From contig NZ_CABTXF010000016.1 in NCBI RefSeq assembly GCF_902488755.1, forward strand, positions 1 through 27,349: a stretch of DNA of 27,349 bases, in the 5' to 3' direction. Positions within the stretch are counted from its first letter, which is position 1, and each line of letters starts with the position of its first letter. The notes under the pieces were generated by a model, which saw only the letters and a list, made by a program, of their open reading frames with translations, searched no databases and was not told where the DNA came from. Positions 1-8,785 of the stretch are shown in pieces. The stretch is from an uncultured Murdochiella sp. (GTDB lineage: Bacteria; Bacillota; Clostridia; Tissierellales; Peptoniphilaceae). The translations under genes were made by a program, and so were the position numbers.

Positions 1-488
1 ATGAGGCTTACGAGAGGCTTAGAAATAACGTTGGTCGCGTCCAATCGGCCGCCCATGCCAACTTCCAAAACCACCAAATCCACTTCTGCTTCCCGAAAGC
101 AGAGAAACGCCAGCGCCGTTTCCAACTCAAACTGACTGGGCAGATTCGCCCCGTCCTTTTTCATCTCTTCCACTGCTTGTTGAATACGAATCGTTTGGCG
201 AATGATAGCCTCATCTGCAATGGGAACATTATTGATTTGAATGCGCTCATTAAAGCGTTCCAGCGCCGGTGAGGTGTAAAGTCCCACGCGATAACCGGCT
301 TCCATCAGTATGGTCGATAAAAAAGCGGATGTTGACCCCTTTCCATTCGTTCCGGCGACGTGAAGATAGGTCAATTCGTTTTGTGGGTCATCTAAGCGAT
401 GTAAGAGATCGCGAACGGTATCTAAACCTAATTTCACACCGAACTTAGCCTGTTGTTCATAAAAGGCAATACTCTCTTCAATGGTCAT
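1..488 (-). CDS. folC: Folylpolyglutamate synthase/dihydrofolate synthase, N-terminal part (cut by window edge)
   Basis: ATP-dependent ligase that adds glutamate to (dihydro)folates in the cytoplasm. The first 162 residues are visible and the 3' end lies outside the window. Seen directly: the Mur-ligase-type P-loop GTNGKGS (about residues 46-52) after LHVA, then YTSPALERFNERI, and VLEVGMGGRLDATNVI near the edge. These are in the FolC order and spacing. The ATG is preceded by an AGAGGT ribosome-binding site and lies 56 bases after the polC stop, so it probably ends the same transcript. One oddity: the family motif is usually SPHL and this copy has SPAL. Assignment to FolC rather than another Mur ligase rests on the small N-terminal region and the FNERI block. 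Whether it has both DHFS and FPGS activity cannot be told from the part shown. Confidence 0.93.
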   Translation of the reverse strand, partial: MTIEESIAFYEQQAKFGVKLGLDTVRDLLHRLDDPQNELTYLHVAGTNGKGSTSAFLSTILMEAGYRVGLYTSPALERFNERIQINNVPIADEAIIRQTIRIQQAVEEMKKDGANLPSQFELETALAFLCFREAEVDLVVLEVGMGGRLDATNVISKPLVSL

Positions 489-544
489 TTTTACCTCTCT
501 GTTCTCTCTTCTTGTCCCTTCTTCTAAACGTGCGAAAATGCTGA

Positions 545-3500
545 TTAGAAGCCGGGAAGAAAACTCATCTGATTGCTCTCGGCAAGATCATTTAACAGAC
601 CGTGATCCACAAGCGATTGAAAAGCGCTTCGCGGAATTTTCGTGCGCTCTTTGAAATCGGATCGGGAAAGGAATTCGCCCTCTGCTATCGCCGCTTTGAT
701 GGCTTCGGCATTGCTTTCTGATACATCATCCATCGCCGCCAAAGGTGGTAAAACAGCGTCTGCTCCAGCTGTGCGAAATACCGTGGCATCCGAGGTCTCC
801 CGGTCGAGTGCAGCAAAGGACAAACCACGAGCAAACATTTCTTCTATAATTTCCCATAATGCCCACTTACCCCCATCAATCGCCTCTCCTGCTTCTTTTT
901 GAAGCTGTAATTCCTTCATACGAGTTTGGGCTTCTTCCAACGATGAAACAAGAAACGAAGAAGAAAACAGGCTTAAATGTTGCGTAAAATACGTCGCATA
1001 AAATGCCGCCGGTTGATGCACCTTAAACCAAGCAATACGATAACTCATCATGACATAGGCCGTGGCGTGCGATTTGGGAAACATGTACTTGATGCGCTGA
1101 CACGAATCAATGTACCAATCGGGAATGTTATGTTCTTTCATGTGCTCTGCAACGCCTTCAGGCAGTCCCTTTCCTTTTCGTACAGACTCCATGGTTTTGA
1201 AGCTCTCCAATTTGTCCATACCCATGTGAATTAAAAAGTTCATGATATCGTCGCGCGTACATATTGCCTTTTTGAGCGTAGTCTTGCCATTACGGATCAG
1301 TTCTTCCGCATTATTGAGCCATACATCGGTACCGTGGGAAAGACCGGAGATGCGACAGAGTTCGCCAAAAGTTGTCGGCATGGTCTCTTTCAGCATTCCA
1401 CGAACGAAAGACGTGCCAAATTCGGGAATGCCCAACGTCCCATCGTTACTGTTGGAATAAGGATGTGCCGCTTTTAGGGATTCTGTAGACCGGAAGAGGG
1501 ACATGGTCTCGGCATCATCAAAGCGAATGGTAAGCGGATTAATGCCCGTCATTTCCTCCAGTTGACGAATAATGGTCGGGCTGGTATGTCCCAGTTCATC
1601 CAATTTGAGCAGGCAATGATCTAAGTTGTTGTAGCTAAAATGCGTCGTGCGCACATCACTTTTCACGTCGTCCGCCGGATACTGGATGGGCGTAACATCC
1701 GTAATGTCCATCTGCTTTGGCACAATCATCAGACCGCCTGCATGTTGCCCCGTTGTGCGTTTCGTCCCTTCCATGGTGTGTTGCAAGGCGCGGATACGCG
1801 CAGCGGAAAGATGCTTCTCTTCTTCCGGCACATACGGTTGCTCCAGGTATTTCCGAATAAACCCATAGGCTGTTTTTTCCTGAATACCGGAAATCGTTCC
1901 GGCACGAAACACTTTTCCTTCTCCAAAAAGCTCTTCGGTATATTTATGAATGGTGGGCATATATACACCGGCAAAATTCAAGTCGATATCCGGTTCTTTA
2001 TCCCCGTTAAAACCCAAGAACACTTCAAAAGGAATCGTATGTCCGTCGCGATCCATCGGGGTATTGCAGTGCGGACATTTTTTAGGCGGCAAGTCAAAGC
2101 CGGACTCTACCGATCCATCTTCAATAAATTCACTGTGTTGACAATGCGGACAAACATAGTGCGGCACTAAAGGATTGACTTCGGTAATATCGGCCATCGT
2201 TGCCACAAAGGAACTGCCAACGGAGCCTCGTGAACCGACAAGATAGCCGTCACGGTTCGATTTTTGCACCAAGCGTCTCGCAATCACATAGAGTGAGGAA
2301 TAGCCGTTGGAAATAATGGAGTTCAATTCCTTTTCCAGTCTTGCTCTAACCAGTTCCGGAAGAGGAGAACCATAGCGTTTTTCTGCATTGGTATACGACG
2401 AACTCCTAAGCTCCTCTGCCGCACCTTCCAGTTCCGGCGAATAGGTTTCGGAAGGAATGGGCGCAATCGGTTCAAATGTGTCCGCAAAACGGCGTGGAGC
2501 TTGCACGACAATTTCCTCCACCGTTTCCGACGGAAGAAAAGAAAATGCCTTCTTCATCTCATCGGTATTGAGCAAACGGAAGCGTCCGTTTTCATCAAAG
2601 TCTATATTGCGTTGATAATTCACCAAGATATTGCGCGCCAGGCGTTCCCCTTCATCCAAATAACTCGGTGTACCAATGGCGATGACCGGCTTATTCTGCG
2701 CTATTCCCAGTGCCAATATACGCCGGATAATATCCTGCATGTGCGCTTCATCCGCCACCAGTTCTCGACGCACAGCGCTCGGCGTAAAACATGGCGGCTG
2801 CACGACAAATACATCTGCTTCTCGCGTGATGTCTTCAATATAATCTTTCGGCATATCCTCGGCGATCGCCTCAAACAGTTTAGAGCCAATGAAGCCGGAG
2901 GCGGTAAGCAGACCTTCTTTCTTTTCCCGTAATACCTTTTCGGGAAGACCGGGACGACCGTAATCAAAATAGTGAATATTAGCGTCGGATATCAGCTCAT
3001 AAAGATGTTTTAACCCGCTCTGTTTGGGGCAATACACGAGAAGCTCCGACTCACGATGACGAGAAAGCGGATACGTCGAGGGAGTACGGTTGATATCCTC
3101 AAGCGAAATGCCTAACTTTTGCCATTCTTTCCAGAGGGTAAGAAAGGCAGCGCCTGTTGCTGTGGCATCATCTATCGCGCGGTGATGATGAAATTGCGGA
3201 ACATGCAACTCTTTCGTAATGGTGTCCAGTTTATGGTTCTTCAGCTCCGGATGCAAGCAACGCGCAAGCCATAGGGTATCCATCCATACCGGCTGTAGAG
3301 GAAGCGCCAAGCGTTTCGCGTTTTCGCGGATAAAACCGACATCAAAACGGGCGTTATGCGCTACCCAAATACTGTCTTTAGCAAAATCCAAAAAGCGCGG
3401 AAGAACCTCCTCAATGGTCGAGGCACCCGCAACCATTGCATCTGTGATGGACGTTAACGCGGTAATTCGTTCAGGAATCGATCGTTTGGGATTCACAAAG

Positions 3501-4537
3501 GCCGAAAATTCCCCAACCTTTTGTCCCCCCTCGTAACGAACGGCGCCGATTTCAATAATCGCCTCGCTATAGCGAGAAAAGCCAGTCGTCTCCAAGTCAA
3601 ATACCGTAAAGGCCTCCGGATTTTGCGGAAGAGGCACACGATAGGGATTGGACAGAATGTCCAGCTCATCGTCGAGTATTTTCGACTGTACGCCATATAG
3701 AACCTTGATCCCCGTCCCCTTCACCGCTTTGGCGATTAATGGATACGCTTGAAGAGAACCTACATCGGTGATTCCTACCGCATCGTGTCCCCAAGCTGTC
3801 AGGCGCTTTATCAGGCTATCCGCATCAATCGTTCCTTCCATCATGCTCATTTGGGTATGCACAGCACACTCAATGCGCTTTTCCTCAGCAGGATCTCGCG
3901 GAGGAACTTCTTCTTCGACACGCCCGCCATTCGTCAAAAAAAGCAGCTGATTGGCGTACGTATCAAATTGCAATTGACCACGAACGCAAACATAATTTCC
4001 TTTTTTAAGAACCGCACGCACACTGTCGGCTTCTTTCTCCTTGGCAAATACCTTCCCACTGAGAGCGCCACCTTCCGTAGAAAAAAGATCATATCGAAAA
4101 ATGAAACTTCCGGATTTGGTCGGTATTTCTTCTACATTCTGCACCGTCCCCATCGTCATGATTTTGTTATTGCCCTGCGTGACTTCTGCCAAGGCAACAA
4201 GATCCTCTTTTTTGGCAAAGCGTCCGAATTGCAAGGAGACTTTCTGTTTGTCCTCCCTCTTTTCTTCGCCTTGCGAAAGACAAATCGGCTCTTCATAAAC
4301 AGGGCGAATAGAAGGAGTCGGTTTGTCCTCTTCGTGCCAGCATACTTCGACCTGTGTCTTATAGCGTTTTGTTAACGCTTGCGAAATGGCGTTTATCTCC
4401 TCCGCAGAGGGCATTTCCCCGACAAAAAGAAAGCGCACCAAAGAAGATGCGGAATCATACTGTACTTCGTGTAAGGGATAGTCCGCAAAACAAGCTTCCG
4501 ACTCGCCGGAAAGATTCAACAGGGCATAGAGTTGCAT
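545..4537 (-). CDS. polC: DNA polymerase III alpha subunit, Gram-positive PolC type
   Basis: Replicative DNA polymerase with built-in 3'-5' proofreading, 1330 residues (family usually about 1430). Domains in order: short N-terminal region; OB fold (about 120-215); PHP part 1 (about 220-290); inserted DEDDh exonuclease (FDLETTG near 313, AHNARFD near 394, HHRAIDD near 451); PHP part 2; zinc module CPHC-x21-CPHC (796-824); palm with DIDLNF (850) and LLKLD (Asp about 980), giving all three catalytic aspartates; and a C-terminal region ending NQMSFLPGF, a clamp-binding-like tail. PHP metal ligands are largely lost: AVHT for HLHT, TDV for TDH, and TPSY where B. subtilis PolC has NVHY. The ATG at 4537 lies one base after the ispG stop (TGACATG) with GGAG 7 bases upstream. 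The longer open frame into ispG is rejected because it would add 51 unrelated residues. Confidence 0.97.
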   Translation of the reverse strand: MQLYALLNLSGESEACFADYPLHEVQYDSASSLVRFLFVGEMPSAEEINAISQALTKRYKTQVEVCWHEEDKPTPSIRPVYEEPICLSQGEEKREDKQKVSLQFGRFAKKEDLVALAEVTQGNNKIMTMGTVQNVEEIPTKSGSFIFRYDLFSTEGGALSGKVFAKEKEADSVRAVLKKGNYVCVRGQLQFDTYANQLLFLTNGGRVEEEVPPRDPAEEKRIECAVHTQMSMMEGTIDADSLIKRLTAWGHDAVGITDVGSLQAYPLIAKAVKGTGIKVLYGVQSKILDDELDILSNPYRVPLPQNPEAFTVFDLETTGFSRYSEAIIEIGAVRYEGGQKVGEFSAFVNPKRSIPERITALTSITDAMVAGASTIEEVLPRFLDFAKDSIWVAHNARFDVGFIRENAKRLALPLQPVWMDTLWLARCLHPELKNHKLDTITKELHVPQFHHHRAIDDATATGAAFLTLWKEWQKLGISLEDINRTPSTYPLSRHRESELLVYCPKQSGLKHLYELISDANIHYFDYGRPGLPEKVLREKKEGLLTASGFIGSKLFEAIAEDMPKDYIEDITREADVFVVQPPCFTPSAVRRELVADEAHMQDIIRRILALGIAQNKPVIAIGTPSYLDEGERLARNILVNYQRNIDFDENGRFRLLNTDEMKKAFSFLPSETVEEIVVQAPRRFADTFEPIAPIPSETYSPELEGAAEELRSSSYTNAEKRYGSPLPELVRARLEKELNSIISNGYSSLYVIARRLVQKSNRDGYLVGSRGSVGSSFVATMADITEVNPLVPHYVCPHCQHSEFIEDGSVESGFDLPPKKCPHCNTPMDRDGHTIPFEVFLGFNGDKEPDIDLNFAGVYMPTIHKYTEELFGEGKVFRAGTISGIQEKTAYGFIRKYLEQPYVPEEEKHLSAARIRALQHTMEGTKRTTGQHAGGLMIVPKQMDITDVTPIQYPADDVKSDVRTTHFSYNNLDHCLLKLDELGHTSPTIIRQLEEMTGINPLTIRFDDAETMSLFRSTESLKAAHPYSNSNDGTLGIPEFGTSFVRGMLKETMPTTFGELCRISGLSHGTDVWLNNAEELIRNGKTTLKKAICTRDDIMNFLIHMGMDKLESFKTMESVRKGKGLPEGVAEHMKEHNIPDWYIDSCQRIKYMFPKSHATAYVMMSYRIAWFKVHQPAAFYATYFTQHLSLFSSSFLVSSLEEAQTRMKELQLQKEAGEAIDGGKWALWEIIEEMFARGLSFAALDRETSDATVFRTAGADAVLPPLAAMDDVSESNAEAIKAAIAEGEFLSRSDFKERTKIPRSAFQSLVDHGLLNDLAESNQMSFLPGF

Positions 4538-4538
4538 G

Positions 4539-5591
4539 TCAGTTCTCCATCTGTTCGATTTCATCAAGCAACGCATCCAAAAGATGCTCTTCCGGAACCT
4601 GCCGAATGACCTTCCCTTTTTTGAAAAGAACGCCGCTACCGTTATTGCCGGCAATGCCGATATCGGCTTCTCTGGCTTCACCGGGGCCATTTACCGGGCA
4701 ACCCATAATAGCAACGCGCAAATTTTTATGTTGCAAAGCCAACGCTTTTTCCGCTTGAGCTACTAATGTTACCAAATCGATCTTTGTGCGCGCACACGTC
4801 GGACAGGAAATCAACTCAACGCCCTCTTTTCGAATGCCAAGCACCTTCAGAATTTCGTTGCCTAATCGTACTTCTTCAACCGGATCGCCGGTTAACGATA
4901 CACGAATGGTGTCGCCGATTCCGCGAAGCAGAAGCGCACCGATTCCCATAGCGGATTTTACCGTTCCGGTATAAACAGGTCCGGCTTCTGTTACACCAAT
5001 ATGTAGAGGGTAATCGGAAAGGGTCGAAAAAAGTTCATTGGCTTCCACCATGGTACGCACATCGCTCGCCTTAATGGAAACTTTCATCTGATCGTAGCCA
5101 AAATCTTCGATACGTCGCACTTCTTCCAAAGCACTGTAGACCAAGGACTCTACGTTCACACCATGATATTTTTCAATCATCTTTTGGTGAACGGAACCCG
5201 AATTGACGCCAATGCGAAGGGGAATCTTTTTGGCTTTGCAGGCATCCACCACCATCTTGACTTTCTCATCCTCTCCGATATTGCCCGGATTGATGCGAAG
5301 ACAGTCACACCCGTACTCTACGGCATAGAGTGCCAGACGATAATCAAATTGAATATCTGCCACAAAAGGAATATGCGTGCGCTCTTTGATGACCGGAATG
5401 GCCTTTGCATCTTCGAGAGAATTGATCGCACTGCGCGAAATGGCACAGCCGGCATCTTCAAAGGCTCGTATTTGCGCCACAGTCGCCTCAATATCTTTTG
5501 TATCCGTATTGGTCATGGACTGCACACGGATTGGCGCATCGCCGCCAACCGCTACGTTGCCTACGAAAATTTGTTTTGTTTTTACACGCAT
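4539..5591 (-). CDS. ispG: 4-hydroxy-3-methylbut-2-en-1-yl diphosphate synthase (flavodoxin)
   Basis: Iron-sulfur enzyme of the MEP isoprenoid pathway that converts MEcPP to HMBPP; 350 residues. Seen: RVQSMTNTDT near the N terminus, RINPGNIG, the [4Fe-4S] cysteines in SCPTCARTKIDL and MGCPVNGPGE, and the ADIGIAG tail motif. The start chosen has an AGAAGGGAA ribosome-binding site; the in-frame extension upstream (MVRLQIV...) has no family similarity. Two normally conserved stretches differ: the usual IVRVAVP appears as ISRSAIN, and DIHFDYRLAL as DIQFDYRLAL. The cluster cysteines and the arginine remain, so activity is likely. It lies between rseP and polC. dxr, the first committed gene of the same pathway and a usual neighbour, is absent from the cluster. 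Confidence 0.96.
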   Translation of the reverse strand: MRVKTKQIFVGNVAVGGDAPIRVQSMTNTDTKDIEATVAQIRAFEDAGCAISRSAINSLEDAKAIPVIKERTHIPFVADIQFDYRLALYAVEYGCDCLRINPGNIGEDEKVKMVVDACKAKKIPLRIGVNSGSVHQKMIEKYHGVNVESLVYSALEEVRRIEDFGYDQMKVSIKASDVRTMVEANELFSTLSDYPLHIGVTEAGPVYTGTVKSAMGIGALLLRGIGDTIRVSLTGDPVEEVRLGNEILKVLGIRKEGVELISCPTCARTKIDLVTLVAQAEKALALQHKNLRVAIMGCPVNGPGEAREADIGIAGNNGSGVLFKKGKVIRQVPEEHLLDALLDEIEQMEN

Positions 5592-5655
5592 GTGATTTCC
5601 CTTCTGTTGACAACCGTGGCGATTAGCTGTTCGCTTTCGCACAATCTGCAGGCGC

Positions 5656-5684
5656 ACCATAGTTCATTTTGCATTTTTTAACAA
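5656..5684 (-). promoter_or_regulatory. Weak candidate promoter upstream of ispG
   Basis: On the minus strand TTGTTA and TATGGT are separated by 17 bases, in the 94-base gap between rseP and ispG. Four of six bases match consensus in each box. It could add transcription of ispG-polC-folC, but both boxes are poor and it may be chance. Confidence 0.28.
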
Positions 5685-5685
5685 A

Positions 5686-6684
5686 CTACAGCAAACGAAG
5701 AATATCCTTAAACGAAACAAAAACAATCAAGCCAATAAAGAGGGCAAAACCAGCAATCTTTATGCCGTTTTCGACTTTCATGCTAAGCGGTTTTCCACGG
5801 AGCTTCTCGATGACAATGAGCCAAAGCGTAAATCCGTCTAAGGCCGGAATCGGCAAAAGATTAAAAAACGCCAAGTTGAGGGAGATATACCCCGTGAAGA
5901 ATAAGAGGCGAGAAAAACCTTCTTGCGCTGCCTGTCCAATCATGCTGACCACTCCAATGGGACCAGAAAGTGCATTAAGAGAAAGCGCACCGGTAAACAG
6001 GCGCTGCAAAATGGTGAACAGCGAGAAAAAAGTCTCCCACAGCATCGACCAAGCCGCACCAAAAGCACCGAGAAAATCACTCTGTCGCTGCATGGTAATT
6101 CCCAACAGTACCTTTCCCTCTTCTTTTTCCGGTTGTACGGTAAAAATTTTCGATTCATTATCGCGGAGAACGCTTACCTGTACCGTCCGAGCATCTTCTC
6201 CATGTCGTTTCAGCAAATCGGTTAATTCTTTAGACGATTGCACATTATCTCCGTTAATCGCCGTTATCCGGTCTCCTACCATCATGCCGGCATGCTCAGC
6301 AGGCGAATTTTTCGGAAAACTCTCCACTACAGGAATCGTAATGCCCTGCATCCCCAAAAACAACAAAAAGCAAAGATACGCAATCACCAAATTCATCAAC
6401 GGACCAGCTAAAATGGTGAGAAAACGCTGACCGGGCTTTGCCTTGGAGAAGCTCGCTTCATCATCAGAGGCTTCTTCTTCGCCCTCCATCGCACAATATC
6501 CACCGAGCGGAAGCGCACGCAAAGAATACGTGGTTTCCCCTTTTTCTTTTTGCCAAAGCGCAGGTCCCATACCCACAGAAAACTCCAGCACGCGAATGCC
6601 TACCCATTTAGCAACCGAAAAATGGCCCAACTCATGAAAGACAATCACGATTAAAAATACCAATAAGGCAAGGATAATCGTCAT
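5686..6684 (-). CDS. rseP: Site-2 intramembrane zinc metalloprotease (RseP/RasP family)
   Basis: Membrane-embedded protease that cleaves anti-sigma factors, remnant signal peptides or other membrane substrates; 332 residues. Seen: an N-terminal membrane segment carrying the zinc motif HELGH (17-21), a second hydrophobic segment near RFLTILAGPLMNLVIAY, one PDZ domain (SPAEHAGMMVGDRITAINGDNV), the second active-site motif NLLPIPALDG, and a final transmembrane segment. A GAGGAG ribosome-binding site precedes the ATG. It starts 9 bases after cdsA, where dxr is usually found in Bacillota, so the cluster has closed up. The substrate cannot be inferred because no anti-sigma factor gene is nearby. 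Confidence 0.95.
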   Translation of the reverse strand: MTIILALLVFLIVIVFHELGHFSVAKWVGIRVLEFSVGMGPALWQKEKGETTYSLRALPLGGYCAMEGEEEASDDEASFSKAKPGQRFLTILAGPLMNLVIAYLCFLLFLGMQGITIPVVESFPKNSPAEHAGMMVGDRITAINGDNVQSSKELTDLLKRHGEDARTVQVSVLRDNESKIFTVQPEKEEGKVLLGITMQRQSDFLGAFGAAWSMLWETFFSLFTILQRLFTGALSLNALSGPIGVVSMIGQAAQEGFSRLLFFTGYISLNLAFFNLLPIPALDGFTLWLIVIEKLRGKPLSMKVENGIKIAGFALFIGLIVFVSFKDILRLL

Positions 6685-6693
6685 AGTAACTCC

Positions 6694-7485
6694 TCAAAAT
6701 CTCGTAACAAAACGCATCATCAGCCAAACTGTCGGCAAGGCAAACTGGACGGAATCAAAGCGATCCATAATGCCGCCATGCGCTTTTAGCAGCGTTCCAA
6801 AATCTTTAATGTTCATCTTTCGCTTCAATCGTGAGGCGAATAAGTCCCCCAATTGCGCAGATAACGAACCAACTGCAGCAATAAACACCAATTGTTGTAT
6901 CGACAGAGCCGTAAAAAAGAGTGGACGGAAAAGAAGCGCCAGCGCAACCGCGCCCAATAAGCCTCCCACTGCCCCTTCTCTTGTTTTCTTCGGGCTAATG
7001 GAAGTTAACGGCGTCTTTCCAAAGCAAAATCCGCTGAAATACGCCATCGTATCGGTTCCCCAGGAAACGCAGATCACCAAAAGCAGACCATAGGGCATAT
7101 TGGCAGGGAATAGCAGGGCAAAGGCGCTGAAAAAAGAGATGTATATCACCACAAAAAGGGTGAGGAACAAATCCTCAAATTCACGATACGGATGCACTAC
7201 CGATAAAACAAAAAGGTACATAAAAAAAGCAACCGATCCGGCAACTAATAGTTCCGGCATACGCAAAAAGGCAAAGAGCTGAAAAAACGCATTCCCTATG
7301 ACAGTGATCAATCGATTGCGTCCTTTGTTTTCAGGATCTAAGCAGGAAAAAAGCTCCAATATTTCCAGTGAACTGAGCAACAGTACAAAGACAAAAAGCA
7401 ATTCATTCAATCGGGACAGAATGACCACTAAAGTGATCAACATAAGAATTGCACCGATGACAAATCGTTCTCTCAAGGTTTTCAT
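6694..7485 (-). CDS. cdsA: Phosphatidate cytidylyltransferase (CDP-diacylglycerol synthase)
   Basis: Integral membrane enzyme that makes CDP-diacylglycerol from CTP and phosphatidate for phospholipid synthesis; 263 residues. Several hydrophobic segments span the first two thirds. The C-terminal CDS signature is complete: SRLKRKMNIKDFG then HGGIMDRFDS, preceded by SPKKTREGAVGG. The start is the ATG in the TGATG junction with uppS (one shared base), with GGAGGTG just upstream. A longer in-frame start inside uppS is not needed. Coupling to uppS places lipid and undecaprenyl synthesis under shared expression. dxr does not follow it. Confidence 0.95.
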   Translation of the reverse strand: MKTLRERFVIGAILMLITLVVILSRLNELLFVFVLLLSSLEILELFSCLDPENKGRNRLITVIGNAFFQLFAFLRMPELLVAGSVAFFMYLFVLSVVHPYREFEDLFLTLFVVIYISFFSAFALLFPANMPYGLLLVICVSWGTDTMAYFSGFCFGKTPLTSISPKKTREGAVGGLLGAVALALLFRPLFFTALSIQQLVFIAAVGSLSAQLGDLFASRLKRKMNIKDFGTLLKAHGGIMDRFDSVQFALPTVWLMMRFVTRF

Positions 7486-8174
7486 CAAACACCTCCGAAC
7501 CGTCTGTTGCGCGCAGCAAACCAACGAATCGCTTCATCCAAATCTTCCGGATGGAAATCCGGCCAAAGCGTATCCGTAAAATAGAATTCCGTATAAGCAA
7601 GCTGCCAAAGCATAAAATTCGACAGGCGCTTTTCCCCTCCCGTGCGAATCAACAAATCTACCGGGGGAAGTCCGGCAGTATCAAGATGGCTGTCAATCGC
7701 CTCCGCATCCAGCGCATCCACTGAAACGCCTTCAGCAATAGCGCGGCGTGCAGCACGAGCAATTTCATCTCGACCGCCGTAATTTAATCCGATGTTTACG
7801 ATGACTCCCTCATTGTTTTCCGTTTGCTTTAACGCCATCTGTACACTCTGTCTTGTAGCAAAGGGAAGACGGCTGATATCTCCCATGACCCTCAAGCGAA
7901 CATGACGCTGCATGAACTCATCGATATACACCTGAAAGAGACGAATCAAAAGGCGCATGAGTGCGCCCACCTCTTGATCCGATCGCTTCCAGTTTTCCGT
8001 TGAAAAGACATAAAGGCTCAATACCTCAATGCCCACTTCCTGCGCATAACGCAGAATTTTTACAATATTTTCCGCGCCGGCTTCGTGCCCTGCACTGCGT
8101 TCTTTGCCACGAGCGGTCGCCCATCTTCCATTTCCGTCCAGAATGATGGCGATATGTTTTGGCTTTTGCGCCAT
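7485..8174 (-). CDS. uppS: Undecaprenyl diphosphate synthase (cis-prenyltransferase)
   Basis: Cytosolic cis-prenyltransferase that extends farnesyl-PP with isopentenyl-PP to C55-PP, the carrier lipid for peptidoglycan; 229 residues. Seen: IAIILDGNGRWA with the catalytic Asp, SLYVFSTENWKR, and the C-terminal IPP-binding block RTGGEKRLSNFMLWQ then YTEFYF and LWPDF. The usual RTSGE is RTGGE here. The ATG is preceded by GAAGGG. A small GC hairpin lies between frr and this gene. Its stop overlaps the cdsA start, indicating translational coupling. Confidence 0.96.
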   Translation of the reverse strand: MAQKPKHIAIILDGNGRWATARGKERSAGHEAGAENIVKILRYAQEVGIEVLSLYVFSTENWKRSDQEVGALMRLLIRLFQVYIDEFMQRHVRLRVMGDISRLPFATRQSVQMALKQTENNEGVIVNIGLNYGGRDEIARAARRAIAEGVSVDALDAEAIDSHLDTAGLPPVDLLIRTGGEKRLSNFMLWQLAYTEFYFTDTLWPDFHPEDLDEAIRWFAARNRRFGGV

Positions 8175-8192
8175 GCTTTTTCCCTTCTTTAA

Positions 8193-8207
8193 GGCGGATC
8201 AACCGCC
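8193..8207 (-). other. Short GC hairpin between frr and uppS
   Basis: GGCGG and CCGCC flank a 5-base loop in the 44-base frr-uppS gap. Only TTAAA follows it on the minus strand, so it is a poor intrinsic terminator. It may be a weak attenuator, a processing site or chance. Confidence 0.35.
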
Positions 8208-8218
8208 GTTGAAAAAGA

Positions 8219-8770
8219 CTAAATTTCCATCAATTCTTTTTCTTTTTCTTTGCCGATCTCATCCAACTCTTTAATGAACTGATCCGTTAACTTTTGCAGA
8301 TCCTGCTCTTCGGTATGACGATCATCTTCGGAAAACTCTTTTTCCTTCTCTGCTTTTGCAATAGCTTCCATGCCATCACGACGAATGTTGCGTACTGCAA
8401 CACGCGCCAACTCCAGACGCTTGTTCATTTCTTTAACCAGTTCCTTACGGCGCTCTTCCGTCAACGGCGGGAAGGGCAAACGAATGAGCTTTCCGTCATT
8501 GCTGGGGGTTATGCCAATATCCGATGCCAAAATCGCCTTTTCAATGAGCGGAATATTCTTACTGTCCCAAGGTTGAATGGTAATCATACGCGCTTCGGGA
8601 ACGGTAATGGTCGCCGCATGGGCAATCGGTGTCTGTGCCCCGTAATATTCAAAGGTAATATCATCCAAAATCTTCGGATTGGCGCGCCCGGCACGAATCT
8701 TAGCTAAATCTTCGCGGAAAGATACGATCGCCTTTTCCATATCTTTTTTATATTCGTTCTGCTGATACAT
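8219..8770 (-). CDS. frr: Ribosome recycling factor
   Basis: Splits post-termination ribosomes together with EF-G; 183 residues, close to the usual 185. Seen: the long helical first segment with IRAGRANPKILDDI, then the central domain YYGAQTPIAHAATITVPEARMITIQPWD, and the charged C-terminal helix with LTEERRKELVKEMNK. AAGGAG precedes the ATG. It follows pyrH by 15 bases, the classic pyrH-frr pair, and probably shares its promoter. Confidence 0.97.
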   Translation of the reverse strand: MYQQNEYKKDMEKAIVSFREDLAKIRAGRANPKILDDITFEYYGAQTPIAHAATITVPEARMITIQPWDSKNIPLIEKAILASDIGITPSNDGKLIRLPFPPLTEERRKELVKEMNKRLELARVAVRNIRRDGMEAIAKAEKEKEFSEDDRHTEEQDLQKLTDQFIKELDEIGKEKEKELMEI

Positions 8771-8785
8771 GTTTTTCTCCTTATC

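Noticed and set aside
3749..4375. Plus-strand open frame of 208 residues inside polC
   Set aside because: Antisense to a complete, conserved gene; no ribosome-binding site, domain or promoter.
4538..4690. Longer polC start inside ispG
   Set aside because: It would overlap ispG by 152 bases and add residues unlike PolC. The ATG at 4537 has GGAG upstream and sits right after the ispG stop.
5669..6430. Plus-strand open frame of 253 residues opposite rseP
   Set aside because: Antisense to a fully conserved membrane protease; composition is that of a reversed hydrophobic gene, with no recognisable domain.
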